Positions 35,160-44,299 of a DNA stretch of 64,000 nt are shown piece after piece. The stretch's first letter is position 1, and each line of letters starts with the position of its first letter. Both the position numbers and the translations under genes were made by a program. This DNA comes from Novosphingobium sp. FSW06-99 (GTDB taxonomy: Bacteria; Pseudomonadota; Alphaproteobacteria; Sphingomonadales; Sphingomonadaceae): contig NZ_KQ954262.1 in assembly GCF_001519065.1 (NCBI RefSeq), positions 62,001 through 126,000 of the forward strand, in the 5' to 3' direction. The notes under the pieces were generated by a model. The model was not told where the DNA came from, searched no databases, and saw nothing but the letters and a program-made list of their open reading frames with translations.

Positions 35160-37625
35160 TCAGTACCGCGCGCTCAGTTTCAGGCCGAATTGCTGCGGCT
35201 TGATCGGATAGTTGCGCGCATAGGCGCCGCAGATCGACGGGACGCAGATCGAATTGATGCTGATGATCCCGCGTTCGTCGGTCAGGTTCTGGATGAACGC
35301 CTCGATCGTATAGCGGCTGAATTTGGCCCCCGCGCTCAGATCGAGCGTCGAGAATGCCGCCGTATCGGGCAGGAACGGTTGCCCGGTGTTGTGATCGATC
35401 AGCAGGTACGAGCTGGAGCTGGACTGGTGGCTGCCGGTCAACTGCAGCCAGGCCTTGGCGCTGGCGACATCGAAATCATACCGCACGGTCAGGTTGCCCT
35501 TGAACCGCGGCTGGATCGGCAGATGCGTGCCGACCGGGGCGCAATCCTGCGACCCGTCCGAATTGTAGTTGCAGAACTGGGTCTTGAGCTGGGCATCGAT
35601 ATAGGTGCCCGAACCCGACAGGGTGATCGGCAACAGGCGCAAGGTGAAGTTGCCCTCGATCCCCTTGATCTGCGATTCGCCGACATTGTACGTCGCGACA
35701 ACCCCGTCATCGCCCTGCGGTGCCAGCCCGAACTGCATGTTGTGCCAGTTTTCGAGGAACGCCGCGCCATCGATGGTCAGCTTGCGGCCAAACCACTGCG
35801 TCTTTGCGCCGACTTCAAAGTTGTCGAGCTTGTCCGCACCGTATGGCGCCACCCCGGGCAGGCGGTTGGTGCCGCCCGGACGGAACCCGGTCGAGTAGGT
35901 AAAATAGACCATCTTGTCGGGCTGGACCTTCCAGCTCAGGTTCACCTTGTGCGTCTCGCCATTCTGCTTGATCGTGCGGTTGAACAATTCGCACGGCGCG
36001 GTCGCCCCGGTGCCGAGCAGACATTTCGAACCTGGTGAAACCTGCGTGCTGTCGTCGGTCACCGCGCCCGCCAGGCCGGAAAAGCCCGACAGCGAATTGC
36101 GGGTGATGAAATAGCGGATGCCCGCATCGAGTGTCAGATTGCCGGTCAGATCATACGAACCATCGGCGAATGCGGCATAGTCACGATCGACGCGATAGAC
36201 CCGCGTGCAATAGATATCATCGCCGCAGGTCGGCACCGAGGCCGCATCGGCATTGCCGTTGGCCGCGATCACCGATCCCGTTCCGGAAATCGCCGTCGGT
36301 TCGCCCGACAGGCCGGGGATGGTGTAATCCGCCAGAATCTTGTCGGTCTGGCGCTCGACAAACAGCCCGCCGGTCACATGCCAGGCCAGGCCCGCCGGCG
36401 ACGACACCCGCAATTCATTGTTGAACTTTGAATAGATGTCCTTGCCGGTATAGTTCTGCGTCGGGTTGAGGTTGTTGCCCTTGCCATCGAAGAACGTGGC
36501 ATATTGCGGCGACACGGCATCATAGGCGACGGTATAGGCCGAATAGTCCTGCACGACTTTGGCGGTGCGCGCGAAATAGCCGCCCGCATAAGTCACGTCC
36601 CAGGTGCCGATCTTGCCCTTGATGGTCAGCGCGGCCTGGACCCATTCGTCGCTGCCATATTCGGGCGTGTAGTCCTGCACTTGCAGATCGCCGACGCTGG
36701 GGTCGTAGAGATAGGTGCCGTGGCTGTTCTGGTGCTGGTAGACCACCGAAGGTTCCAGATACCAGTCGCCAAGCTGAATGCCGATCGCGGCACGGCCCCC
36801 GGCGGTTTCGGTGTCGTTGAAATTCTTCTTCACATATTGCGCGTTGGACACCGGCCCATACGTGGCAGGATTGCCGTTCTGGTCGAGCACCTGATACGTG
36901 CGCGTGCCGGGCACATTGCTGATATAGCCGCCATCGCGTTCATAGAACGCCGATGCGCGCAAGGCCACGCCCGCGGCCAGCGGCACGTTGACAAAGCCCT
37001 CGACCGTTCCGCCCGACGAATTGCTGCCCTTGCCATAGGTCGTGCCGGTCACGTCGAAACCGGCTTCGAGTTTGTCGGCGTTGGGCTTCTTTGTGATCAG
37101 ACGCAGCGTACCCGACAGCGACGACGATCCGAACAGCGTGCCTTGCGGCCCTGACAACGCCTCGACCCGTTCCATGTCATAGATATGCAGGTCGGGCGCG
37201 CCGCCGATCGTGGTCAGCGGGATTTCATCGAGATAGAGCGCGCTGGTCGGCTGCGGCCCCGAATGGCTGCCATTGGCGTCCGACCCGCTCGACACGCCAC
37301 GGAAATAGATCTGCGACTGGCCAGGGCCGAACGACTGAAAGCTGACACTGGGCAACAGCTTGGCATAGTCGTCAAAGCTGGAAATCTGGTTTTCTTCCAG
37401 TTTCTTGGAATTGAACGCCTCGATCGAGATCGGCACGTCCTGCAGATATTGCGCACGCTTTTGCGCGGTCACCACGATTTCCGGGCTGGCATCGGTGGCG
37501 GTGGCGGCACTGGCCGCAGGGGCCTGACCATCGGCGGCAAATGCCTGCGTCCCGGCCAGCATCGATCCGCCCAACAGTGCCGAAACCAGCGCCGCCCGAC
37601 CGACCCCACGTGCGTTCAACCTCAT
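35160..37625 (-). CDS. TonB-dependent receptor, AEKR-plug subfamily (copy B)
   Basis: The 821-residue precursor has a signal peptide ending near LAGTQAFA. The plug has PEIVVTAQKRAQYLQDVPISIEAFN, SQIYFRGVSSG and GPQGTLFGSSSLSGTLRLIT, and the barrel ends ...LKLSARY. Its segments line up with copy A at 28625, including a TGFRPGGTN barrel strand against KGFRPSGVN there, so the two are paralogues flanking the APC/GMC pair. I start it at the ATG at 37625; the upstream ATG at 37685 gives a poor signal. The substrate is unknown. Confidence 0.9.
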   Translation of the reverse strand: MRLNARGVGRAALVSALLGGSMLAGTQAFAADGQAPAASAATATDASPEIVVTAQKRAQYLQDVPISIEAFNSKKLEENQISSFDDYAKLLPSVSFQSFGPGQSQIYFRGVSSGSDANGSHSGPQPTSALYLDEIPLTTIGGAPDLHIYDMERVEALSGPQGTLFGSSSLSGTLRLITKKPNADKLEAGFDVTGTTYGKGSNSSGGTVEGFVNVPLAAGVALRASAFYERDGGYISNVPGTRTYQVLDQNGNPATYGPVSNAQYVKKNFNDTETAGGRAAIGIQLGDWYLEPSVVYQHQNSHGTYLYDPSVGDLQVQDYTPEYGSDEWVQAALTIKGKIGTWDVTYAGGYFARTAKVVQDYSAYTVAYDAVSPQYATFFDGKGNNLNPTQNYTGKDIYSKFNNELRVSSPAGLAWHVTGGLFVERQTDKILADYTIPGLSGEPTAISGTGSVIAANGNADAASVPTCGDDIYCTRVYRVDRDYAAFADGSYDLTGNLTLDAGIRYFITRNSLSGFSGLAGAVTDDSTQVSPGSKCLLGTGATAPCELFNRTIKQNGETHKVNLSWKVQPDKMVYFTYSTGFRPGGTNRLPGVAPYGADKLDNFEVGAKTQWFGRKLTIDGAAFLENWHNMQFGLAPQGDDGVVATYNVGESQIKGIEGNFTLRLLPITLSGSGTYIDAQLKTQFCNYNSDGSQDCAPVGTHLPIQPRFKGNLTVRYDFDVASAKAWLQLTGSHQSSSSSYLLIDHNTGQPFLPDTAAFSTLDLSAGAKFSRYTIEAFIQNLTDERGIISINSICVPSICGAYARNYPIKPQQFGLKLSARY

Positions 37626-37751
37626 GTCAATTCCCTTTGAAATCTTTTTTGCTGCGCCGGACGCTGCACCAGCGCGCGTGCGCATGCAAGACTGGCAGGT
37701 CGAAAGATCACAGAGTGATGCATGAAATCAACGTTCTTGACCAACGTGCAA

Positions 37752-37787
37752 CCCGATCCACCCGTGCCTCAACACGGGCGGATCGGG
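37752..37787. terminator. Long hairpin between two TonB receptor genes
   Basis: A 15-bp stem with one A:C mismatch (CCCGATCCACCCGTG / CACGGGCGGATCGGG) and a six-base loop follows the receptor stop at 37799 in the direction of transcription. There is no U-tract, so it may be a weak terminator or an mRNA 3'-end stabiliser. Confidence 0.6.
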
Positions 37788-37798
37788 GGTCTGCCGGT

Positions 37799-40483
37799 TC
37801 AGAACTTGACCGACGCGGTCCAGAAAAACGCGCGGGCCTGGCTGGGCACGACCGGATAGATCGCCTGCGGATTGTATTGCGCCTGGGTCAGACCCTGACG
37901 GTTGAGGCTGGCCAGAAACCCGGTCAACGACCACGACATGATCCCGACCGAATTGAACACGTTGTTGGCGTTGAACTGCACTTTGATCTTGTCGGTCACG
38001 TTCCACGCCGCGCCCAGATTGACGGTGGCAAAGCCGGGCAGATAGAACGCATCGTCGGCATTGGCCGCGCGCTTGCCCAGATAGTCGAGATCGCCGAACA
38101 GCTTGACCTTGGGCGCGACGGACCAGTCAAACCCGCTGCGCAAAATGATCTTGGGGTTGTTGTCGGCATCGCCGCTGGGGATCAGCGACTTGGTATCGTC
38201 CGATCCGTTGCCGCTGGGCCCTTGCGTCCAGGTGTAGAACTTGCTCGCCCGGGGGTTTTGCAGCGTCAGGTTGCCATGCACGTTGAAGGTCGGGGTGATC
38301 CTGACGGCGGCGGCGACTTCGATGCCATACGTGCGGATCTGCCCGTCAAACGCCGGTTCGGTATAGTTCTGTCCGATCTGCGCGCCCGAGGTATAAGTGA
38401 AGATCGTCGGCACATTGACGTTCTGCAACAACGAATAGAACGGGAAGAATTGCAGGCTGACCCCGCTGGCGAAATACTTGATGCCAAGTTCGACTTGTTC
38501 GATCTTTTGCGGAGAGGGAAAACCGGTGGCAATCTGGCCCGGCGTGTTGATGCTTTCGATGCCGCCAAAGTCCGGCGCCTTGCGCCCGCTGGAAAAGCGG
38601 ATGTAGGTCGAAAGGTTGCTGCTGACATCATAATCGGCGGCCAGCGAGTAGTTGAAATAACTGAAATCGCGCCTGGTTTCATAGACCGGGCCAACCGAGG
38701 AGACCGCGTTGTCATACAGCGTCAGCGGGTTGCCATCGACCCCACCGGACGCATTGAATTGCGGAACCGCGTTGAACGGGCTGGAATTCCACGACTGGTT
38801 GCTGATGTCGTAATCGACCGCTTCCCAGCGCCCCCCGGCTTCGAGCGACAGCTTGTCGGAGATTTTCCAGCTATCGCCAAAGAACACCGAATATTGCCGC
38901 TGGGTGCCCCAATAGCTGTCCTGCTCTGGTGCGCCATATGTGCCGAACCCGGTCGGATCGGTCACCTGATAGACACTGCTGCTGCCGGTTGGCGTATAGG
39001 TCACGCGCAACATCTGCGGTTGCGGTTGCAGGGTCATCAGGCCGATGCCGGGTTCGCCGCTGTTATCGAGATTGAGCTTGGTCAACCCGATGAACCCACC
39101 GAGCGCAAGGTGATGATTGCCCAGCTCGCCGGTCAGCGTGAACTGGTCTTCAAATTCGTTGGTATAGACATTCTGCGTATCAGAGGCGCCGACATAGACG
39201 CCGGGCGCGCCGCCAAAGCCGCTGTTGGCGACAATCCCCTGATTGGGCAGATTGTTGGTCGCTGTGGTCAGGCTGCCCGGCCCGTTGCCGGTGACGTTCA
39301 TCGATGCCGCCAGCGCACCGGTCTGCACGTTGTAATAATTCAGCGTGCCGGGGCTGAGAAATGCTGTTCCCAGCAGGATATTGACGATCGGATCGTTGAT
39401 CGACACCACCGACAGCACCGCGCCGGTGTTCCAGTCAGACTGGTTGTGCGAATAGCGCAGCTTGTTGTCGATATGGAACCCGCTGCCCAGATCCTGTTTC
39501 CACGTCAACCCGAACGCGTAAGAGCGGTTGTGCACCAGATTGGTGGGGTTCCAGCAGGTCGAACCGCCATAGACCGAGGCCCCGCAATGCGCCGCGCTGG
39601 CCGGTTGCAGATCCGACGAGACATTGGAAAATCCCGGCGCGATCTTCGTGCCGCCGAGCGCAGGCGTGAATTCGTTCCAGTCGTTGGCATCGTTCAAGTA
39701 TTTTGCGGTCAATTCCAGCGAACCATTGCCATATTCATAGAGCAGGTTGGCCTTGACCTGGCCGCCCTTGTCCAGCGCATAGCCCGCATCATGCGTGCCA
39801 TCATCGGTGCGCAAAAAGCCGCCGATCGAATAATAGAGGTCGGGCGCAAGTTGCCCGCCGGCATAGAGATCGGTACGGTACAACGGCAGCTTGCCATTGC
39901 CCTGCAAACCGAACTTGACGTCCATTTCCACGCCCGGATCGGATTTTCCGGTCTTGGAAATATAGTTGAAGATGCCCCCCGGCGCGTTGGGCCCGGTGAT
40001 CGCCGCAGTGCCCCCGCGCAAACCTTCCAGTCGGCTCAACGTGATGTCGGACCGCAGGTAATAGTCGGGGCCATAGTTGCTTGAGGTGACCAGATCGACC
40101 GGCAGGCCATCTTCCTGCAACGAAACATAGTAATAACCCGTCGCACCATCGAGCGAGTTGGCCGAAATCCCGCGCGAAAAGACGATGTTGCGAATTTCAC
40201 CCAGCGCCGAATTGACGAATACGCCGGGAATGTTCTTGAGCAGATCGGCAGACGACACCGCGCTCTGTTCCGACAATTCCTTGGACGTGACGACGTTGAT
40301 CGAAATCGGTGCCGCCTCGATCCGCTTGGCGCTGAACACGCCGGTAACGACGATTTCGGCCTGAGCCTGGGCATTCTTGTCGGTTGCGTTGGCATCGGCG
40401 GCTTGCGCCAGCGCGGTGCCACTCGTGCCCGCCAGCAACAACGCCGACACGCCAAGGCCGAGCCCGATCGTGGGTTTCCTCAT
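37799..40483 (-). CDS. TonB-dependent receptor, siderophore-like plug
   Basis: The 894-residue precursor has a signal peptide (IGLGLGVSALLLAGTSGTALAQ). The plug has AEIVVTGVFSAKRIEAAPISINVVTSKELSEQ, NIPGVFVNSALGEIRNIVFSRGIS and a LEGLRGGTAAITGPNAPGGIFNYISK segment, and the barrel ends ...FFWTASVKF. The 'APGGIFNYISK' form is seen in both siderophore and other receptors. The ATG at 40483 has GGAGA upstream. Its promoter region contains ATGATCAT-type palindromes that recur near phhA, so the cargo may be linked to aromatic amino acid metabolism. That is inference. Confidence 0.88.
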   Translation of the reverse strand: MRKPTIGLGLGVSALLLAGTSGTALAQAADANATDKNAQAQAEIVVTGVFSAKRIEAAPISINVVTSKELSEQSAVSSADLLKNIPGVFVNSALGEIRNIVFSRGISANSLDGATGYYYVSLQEDGLPVDLVTSSNYGPDYYLRSDITLSRLEGLRGGTAAITGPNAPGGIFNYISKTGKSDPGVEMDVKFGLQGNGKLPLYRTDLYAGGQLAPDLYYSIGGFLRTDDGTHDAGYALDKGGQVKANLLYEYGNGSLELTAKYLNDANDWNEFTPALGGTKIAPGFSNVSSDLQPASAAHCGASVYGGSTCWNPTNLVHNRSYAFGLTWKQDLGSGFHIDNKLRYSHNQSDWNTGAVLSVVSINDPIVNILLGTAFLSPGTLNYYNVQTGALAASMNVTGNGPGSLTTATNNLPNQGIVANSGFGGAPGVYVGASDTQNVYTNEFEDQFTLTGELGNHHLALGGFIGLTKLNLDNSGEPGIGLMTLQPQPQMLRVTYTPTGSSSVYQVTDPTGFGTYGAPEQDSYWGTQRQYSVFFGDSWKISDKLSLEAGGRWEAVDYDISNQSWNSSPFNAVPQFNASGGVDGNPLTLYDNAVSSVGPVYETRRDFSYFNYSLAADYDVSSNLSTYIRFSSGRKAPDFGGIESINTPGQIATGFPSPQKIEQVELGIKYFASGVSLQFFPFYSLLQNVNVPTIFTYTSGAQIGQNYTEPAFDGQIRTYGIEVAAAVRITPTFNVHGNLTLQNPRASKFYTWTQGPSGNGSDDTKSLIPSGDADNNPKIILRSGFDWSVAPKVKLFGDLDYLGKRAANADDAFYLPGFATVNLGAAWNVTDKIKVQFNANNVFNSVGIMSWSLTGFLASLNRQGLTQAQYNPQAIYPVVPSQARAFFWTASVKF

Positions 40484-40543
40484 CGTTTTCTCCAGACATC
40501 CTCGTGTGGTCCGGATGTGCCCCCGGAACACAAACGGCGTAAC

Positions 40544-40614
40544 ATGATCATATCTGGTGATCAATATAGATTTATTTAGACACCGATCGATACATAATGA
40601 TCATATATGATCAT
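40544..40614. promoter_or_regulatory. Cluster of ATGATCATAT motifs upstream of TonB receptor
   Basis: ATGATCATAT occurs at 40544-40553, and a perfect 18-bp palindrome ATGATCATATATGATCAT at 40597-40614. The block is AT-rich and lies between the phhA stop and the receptor start on the minus strand. It looks like an operator region. The two neighbouring Lrp-type proteins are candidate binders. Confidence 0.5.
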
Positions 40615-40626
40615 ATCCGCCTGAGT

Positions 40627-41475
40627 TTAGCGCTGAACGCGCGCCTGGGTGCCGTGGGTATGGACGCGATCTTCGGGCAAGACTGCCGCGGCATCCAGAT
40701 CATCGGTCACGGCCAGTTCGGCATAGATTGGGCCGAAATCGGTGTTCAATGTCGCATCGAGCAGACTTTCAAAGCTGTCGATCACGAAATAGCTCTGCTG
40801 AAAATCATCGATGCGGTACCGGGTGCGCATCACCCGGCGCAGATCAAAACCGAGGCGGTTGGGTGATGGATCATCGAGCGCAAACAGCGATTCGCTGTGC
40901 GACGAAACGATGCCCGCGCCAAACAGTTGCAGGCCCTCACCGCCCCTGATCAGCCCGAATTCGACCGTATACCAGTAGAGCCGCGCCAGATTGGTCAACG
41001 CGCCCAGCCCGCCCGCGCGTTGCCCGCCCTGGCCATAGGCCTGCATGTAATCGGCAAACACCGGGTTCGCCAGCAGGGGCACATGGCCGAACACATCGTG
41101 GAACACGTCGGGTTCCTGCAGATAGTCGAGCTGGTCGGGGCGGCGGATGAAATTGCCCGCGACAAAACGACGGTTGGCCAGATGGTCGAAAAACACATCA
41201 TCGGGCACCAGCCCCGGTACCGCGACCACTTGCCAGCCGGTGCGCCGCATCAGCCGTTCGGACAGCGCCTCGAAATCGGGAATTCCGGGCTCTGCCAGGC
41301 GCAGGAAATCGAGCCCGTCGAGAAATTCGGGTGCGACCCGGCCCGGTAACAGGCGCGCCTGGCGGTCGAACAGATGATCCCAGGTGGCGTGGTCGCGCGC
41401 GGAATAGGCCGCGTGGTTCTGCGGCACTGTCCAGTCAACGGCGGCCCCGGCAGGGCGCTGCGCGTGTACGGCCAT
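40627..41475 (-). CDS. phhA: Phenylalanine 4-monooxygenase
   Basis: The 282-residue protein matches the bacterial single-domain aromatic amino acid hydroxylases. The iron ligands are visible as His126 and His131 in FHDVFGHVPLL and Glu172 in YWYTVEFGLI. It converts phenylalanine to tyrosine with a pterin cofactor. The ATG at 41475 has GGGAG seven bases upstream; a longer frame to 41526 adds 17 residues without support. It is divergent from an Lrp-type regulator, the usual arrangement, and feeds the hppD-fahA-maiA genes nearby. Confidence 0.93.
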   Translation of the reverse strand: MAVHAQRPAGAAVDWTVPQNHAAYSARDHATWDHLFDRQARLLPGRVAPEFLDGLDFLRLAEPGIPDFEALSERLMRRTGWQVVAVPGLVPDDVFFDHLANRRFVAGNFIRRPDQLDYLQEPDVFHDVFGHVPLLANPVFADYMQAYGQGGQRAGGLGALTNLARLYWYTVEFGLIRGGEGLQLFGAGIVSSHSESLFALDDPSPNRLGFDLRRVMRTRYRIDDFQQSYFVIDSFESLLDATLNTDFGPIYAELAVTDDLDAAAVLPEDRVHTHGTQARVQR

Positions 41476-41568
41476 GGCATTTCTCCCGTCATTATCGCGC
41501 AAACTATACCAGAAAGGGATGATCACCGGATTCCAGATTTCGCCAATTGTGTGGCTTGAGCGAAATCG

Positions 41569-41581
41569 ATGATCGTCATAT
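41569..41581. promoter_or_regulatory. ATGATC-type inverted motif in the phhA/Lrp gap
   Basis: ATGATCGTCATAT resembles the ATGATCATAT motifs at 40544-40614. A related GATCATATCG lies at 41602-41611, inside the regulator's first codons. It is a plausible Lrp/AsnC-type site; this is pattern-based only. Confidence 0.35.
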
Positions 41582-41587
41582 GCGTAA

Positions 41588-42067
41588 ATGATGGAACAGA
41601 TCGATCATATCGACGCGATAGACCGAAAAATCCTGTCGGTCCTGCAACAACGCGGCGACATCAGCCATGCCGACCTGGCCGAACTGGTCGGCGCCTCGAC
41701 CGCATCGTGCTGGCGGCGGATCAAGGCGCTGGAGGCGGCGGGCATACTGGTGCGCACGGTGCGGCTGATCGACCCCGCGCGCGTCGGATTGGGCGTCAAC
41801 GTGATGTGTTCGCTGCGCATCCGCAGCCATGCGCATGACAGCCGCTCTGCGTTCGAGGCATTTGTCGACACGCGCGGCGAAATCGTCGAATGCTTTTCGA
41901 TGTCGGGCGAATGGGACTATCTGTTGCGCGTGGTGGTGTCCGATGTTGCGGCCTACAACCGGTTTCTGATGCAGGTGCTGTTGGCCCATCCGGCGGTGGC
42001 GCAGGCCTCATCCCATTTCGCGCTGGCGATGACCAAATATACGACGGCGCTGCCCGTTCAGCTCTGA
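41588..42067 (+). CDS. Lrp/AsnC-family regulator, divergent from phhA
   Basis: The 159-residue protein has an N-terminal helix-turn-helix (DRKILSVLQQRGDISHADLAELVGASTASCWRRIKALEAAG) and a C-terminal RAM ligand-binding domain (VVECFSMSGEWDYLLRVVV-like stretch). It lies 112 bases from phhA and probably controls it in response to phenylalanine or tyrosine. Two adjacent ATGs (41588, 41591) make the exact start immaterial. Its 3' end overlaps the convergent second Lrp gene by ten bases. Confidence 0.9.
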   Translation: MMEQIDHIDAIDRKILSVLQQRGDISHADLAELVGASTASCWRRIKALEAAGILVRTVRLIDPARVGLGVNVMCSLRIRSHAHDSRSAFEAFVDTRGEIVECFSMSGEWDYLLRVVVSDVAAYNRFLMQVLLAHPAVAQASSHFALAMTKYTTALPVQL

Positions 42068-42534
42068 CCCGCGAAAGTCAGCGGCAGGCTGGAGGTGCTT
42101 TTCACGTCCTGCAGGATGATGCTGGTGCGCGCGGTGGCGACCTCCGGGGCCGCGAGCAGGTGCCGGGTCAGCAGGTCGTTGAGCGAGGCCAGATCGCGCG
42201 TCGCCACTTTCAGGATCATGTCGGGCGATCCGGTCAGCAACTGGCATTCCAGCACTTCGGCCATTTCGCACAGCCGCGCGCGGAATTGCGCGGCGCGTTG
42301 CGGATCGTGGCTGGTCATCGTCAGCATGACATAGGCACTGATGCCGATGCCCAATTGTGCCGCGTCGAGCACCGCGCGCACCGCGCGGATATGGCCAGAG
42401 GCGCGCAATTGCTGCATCCGGCGCGAACATTGCGAAGGCGACAGATTGACCAGCGCGCTGATATCACCCGGACCCATGTCGCCGTGGTCCTGCAACGCGG
42501 CCAGGATGCGCAAATCAAAGCGGTCAAGCAGCAT
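42058..42534 (-). CDS. Lrp/AsnC-family regulator, divergent from hppD
   Basis: The protein has about 158 residues, with helix-turn-helix DLRILAALQDHGDMGPGDISALVNLSPSQCSRRMQQLRASG and a RAM domain (CQLLTGSPDMILKVATRDL). It is only a distant relative of the neighbouring Lrp protein. Start choice is open: ATGs at 42534, 42549 and 42561 all lack a clear ribosome site. I use 42534, which gives the usual family beginning. An inverted repeat overlaps these start codons. It faces the hppD operon and is a likely regulator of it. Confidence 0.85.
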   Translation of the reverse strand: MLLDRFDLRILAALQDHGDMGPGDISALVNLSPSQCSRRMQQLRASGHIRAVRAVLDAAQLGIGISAYVMLTMTSHDPQRAAQFRARLCEMAEVLECQLLTGSPDMILKVATRDLASLNDLLTRHLLAAPEVATARTSIILQDVKSTSSLPLTFAGQS

Positions 42535-42550
42535 GCACGAATTATGCATG
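42532..42550. promoter_or_regulatory. Inverted repeat overlapping the Lrp start codons
   Basis: CATGCA and TGCATG arms are separated by seven bases (CGAATTA). The position over the candidate start codons suggests autorepression. The rest of the gap to hppD shows no other clear element. Confidence 0.35.
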
Positions 42551-42671
42551 ATTGCCGTCAAACGCGCAACACGATTGCATCATGACCCGAAATTCGCCCA
42601 ATTTCGCACGCCATTTGCACCCGGTCTGCCGTATCATCGCACCATAACAGTTATCCGGGAACGAGGACGCC

Positions 42672-43757
42672 ATGACCGATCTGTTCGACAATCCGCTTGG
42701 CCTCGACGGGTTTGAATTCGTCGAATTTTCAGCGCCCGAGCCGGGCATGCTCGAACCGGTGTTTGCGCGGATGGGCTTTACCCATATCGCCAACCACCGC
42801 GCCAAACGCGTGCAACTGTGGCGCCAGGGCGGGATCAACCTGATCGCCAATTACGAACCGAAAAGCCCCGCCGCCTATTTCGCCGCCGAACACGGGCCTT
42901 CGGCCTGTGGCATGGGCTGGCGTGTGCGCGATGCGGCCAGGGCCTATGCGCTGGCACTGGAACGCGGGGCCGAACCGGTCGATGTGCAGACCGGCCCGAT
43001 GGAACTGCGGCTACCCGCGATCCGGGGGATCGGCGGTTCGATCATCTATCTGATCGACCGCTATGGCGACGATCTGTCGATCTATGACATCGATTTCACC
43101 TATCTGCCCGGTGTCGACCGGCGCCCGGTGGGCGCCGGGTTTCACACCATCGATCACCTGACCCACAACGTCTATGGCGGGCGCATGGCGCATTGGGCGG
43201 GTTTCTACGAGCGCGTGTTCGGGTTTCGCGAGATCCGCTATTTCGACATCAAGGGTGAATATACCGGGCTGACCAGCCGCGCGATGACTGCGCCCGATGG
43301 CAAGATCCGCATCCCGCTCAACGAAGAGGCACGCCAGGGCGGCGGCCAGATCGAGGAATTCCTGCGCGCCTACAACGGCGAAGGCATCCAGCATATCGCG
43401 TTTGCCTGCGACGATCTGATCACCGGGTGGGACACGCTGAAAGACCTCGGCACGCCGTTCATGAGCGCGCCCCCTGCTACGTATTACGAAATGCTCGAAG
43501 AGCGCCTGCCTGGCCATGGCGAACCGGTGGCGGAATTGCAGCGGCGCGGCATCCTGCTCGACGGATCGACCGAAGCGGGCGATCCGCGCCTGTTGCTGCA
43601 GATCTTTTCGGAAACCCAGATCGGCCCGGTGTTTTTCGAATTCATCCAGCGCAAGCGCGACGAAGGGTTTGGCGAAGGCAATTTCACTGCGCTGTTCCAG
43701 AGCATGGAGCGCGACCAGATGCGCCGTGGCGCGCTGCATGTCGAAGGGGTGGCATGA
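42672..43757 (+). CDS. hppD: 4-hydroxyphenylpyruvate dioxygenase
   Basis: The 361-residue protein has the expected length and two VOC-type halves. The iron ligands can be placed at His162 (TIDHLTHNV), His241 (GIQHIAFA) and Glu323 (FFEFIQRK), matching the characterised bacterial enzymes almost residue for residue. It converts 4-hydroxyphenylpyruvate to homogentisate in tyrosine breakdown. The stop overlaps the next gene as ATGA, starting a chain of coupled genes to maiA. Confidence 0.95.
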   Translation: MTDLFDNPLGLDGFEFVEFSAPEPGMLEPVFARMGFTHIANHRAKRVQLWRQGGINLIANYEPKSPAAYFAAEHGPSACGMGWRVRDAARAYALALERGAEPVDVQTGPMELRLPAIRGIGGSIIYLIDRYGDDLSIYDIDFTYLPGVDRRPVGAGFHTIDHLTHNVYGGRMAHWAGFYERVFGFREIRYFDIKGEYTGLTSRAMTAPDGKIRIPLNEEARQGGGQIEEFLRAYNGEGIQHIAFACDDLITGWDTLKDLGTPFMSAPPATYYEMLEERLPGHGEPVAELQRRGILLDGSTEAGDPRLLLQIFSETQIGPVFFEFIQRKRDEGFGEGNFTALFQSMERDQMRRGALHVEGVA

Positions 43758-44299
43758 TGACCGCGCCCACGCTTACCCGCATCCACCATGTCGCCTATCG
43801 CTGTCGCGATGCGGCCGAAACTGTCGCCTGGTATCAGCGCATGCTCGGCATGGCCTACACCACCGCCTTTGCCGAAGACCATGTGCCATCGACCGGCGAA
43901 TTTGATCCCTACATGCATGTCTTTCTCGATGCGGGCGGCGGCAATGTGCTGGCGTTTTTCGAATTGCCCAACCAGCCCGAGATGGGCCGCGACCCCAACA
44001 CCCCGGCCTGGGTGCAGCATATCGCGTTCGAAGTGGCGGATGAGCCCGCGCTGATCGCGGCCAAGGCGCACCTGCAGGCGCAAGGGATCGATGTGCTGGG
44101 GCCGACCTATCACGGCATTTTCAAATCGATCTATTTCTTCGACCCCAATGGCCACCGGCTGGAGCTGGCGTGCAACATCGGCACGGCGGCGCAAAATGCC
44201 GAACTGCGCGATCTGGCCCCGCGCATGCTCGACGAATGGAGCCAGACCAAACGCGCCCCGCGCCACGCCGCCTGGCTGCACACGGAGCCGCAGGCGTGA
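43754..44299 (+). CDS. VOC-superfamily (glyoxalase-like) metalloprotein
   Basis: The 181-residue protein has the metal-binding elements of a vicinal-oxygen-chelate domain: His in RIHHVAYRC, His in WVQHIAFEV and Glu in GHRLELACN. The C-terminal tail is Arg/His-rich. It sits between hppD and fahA, the place often held by homogentisate dioxygenase, and overlaps both by four bases (ATGA, GTGA). Co-translation argues for a role in tyrosine degradation, but the reaction is not known to me. ATG 43754 or 43757 could be the start. Confidence 0.75.
   Translation: MMTAPTLTRIHHVAYRCRDAAETVAWYQRMLGMAYTTAFAEDHVPSTGEFDPYMHVFLDAGGGNVLAFFELPNQPEMGRDPNTPAWVQHIAFEVADEPALIAAKAHLQAQGIDVLGPTYHGIFKSIYFFDPNGHRLELACNIGTAAQNAELRDLAPRMLDEWSQTKRAPRHAAWLHTEPQA

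Noticed and set aside
37541..40084. An 847-codon plus-strand frame across the receptor at 37799
   Set aside because: Antisense shadow of a real receptor that spans its terminator region; no domain is visible.
40594..40614. The AT-rich palindrome as a Fur box
   Set aside because: The GATAATGATAATCATTATC pattern is not matched; GATC-centred repeats are different, so an Lrp-type or other regulator is more plausible.
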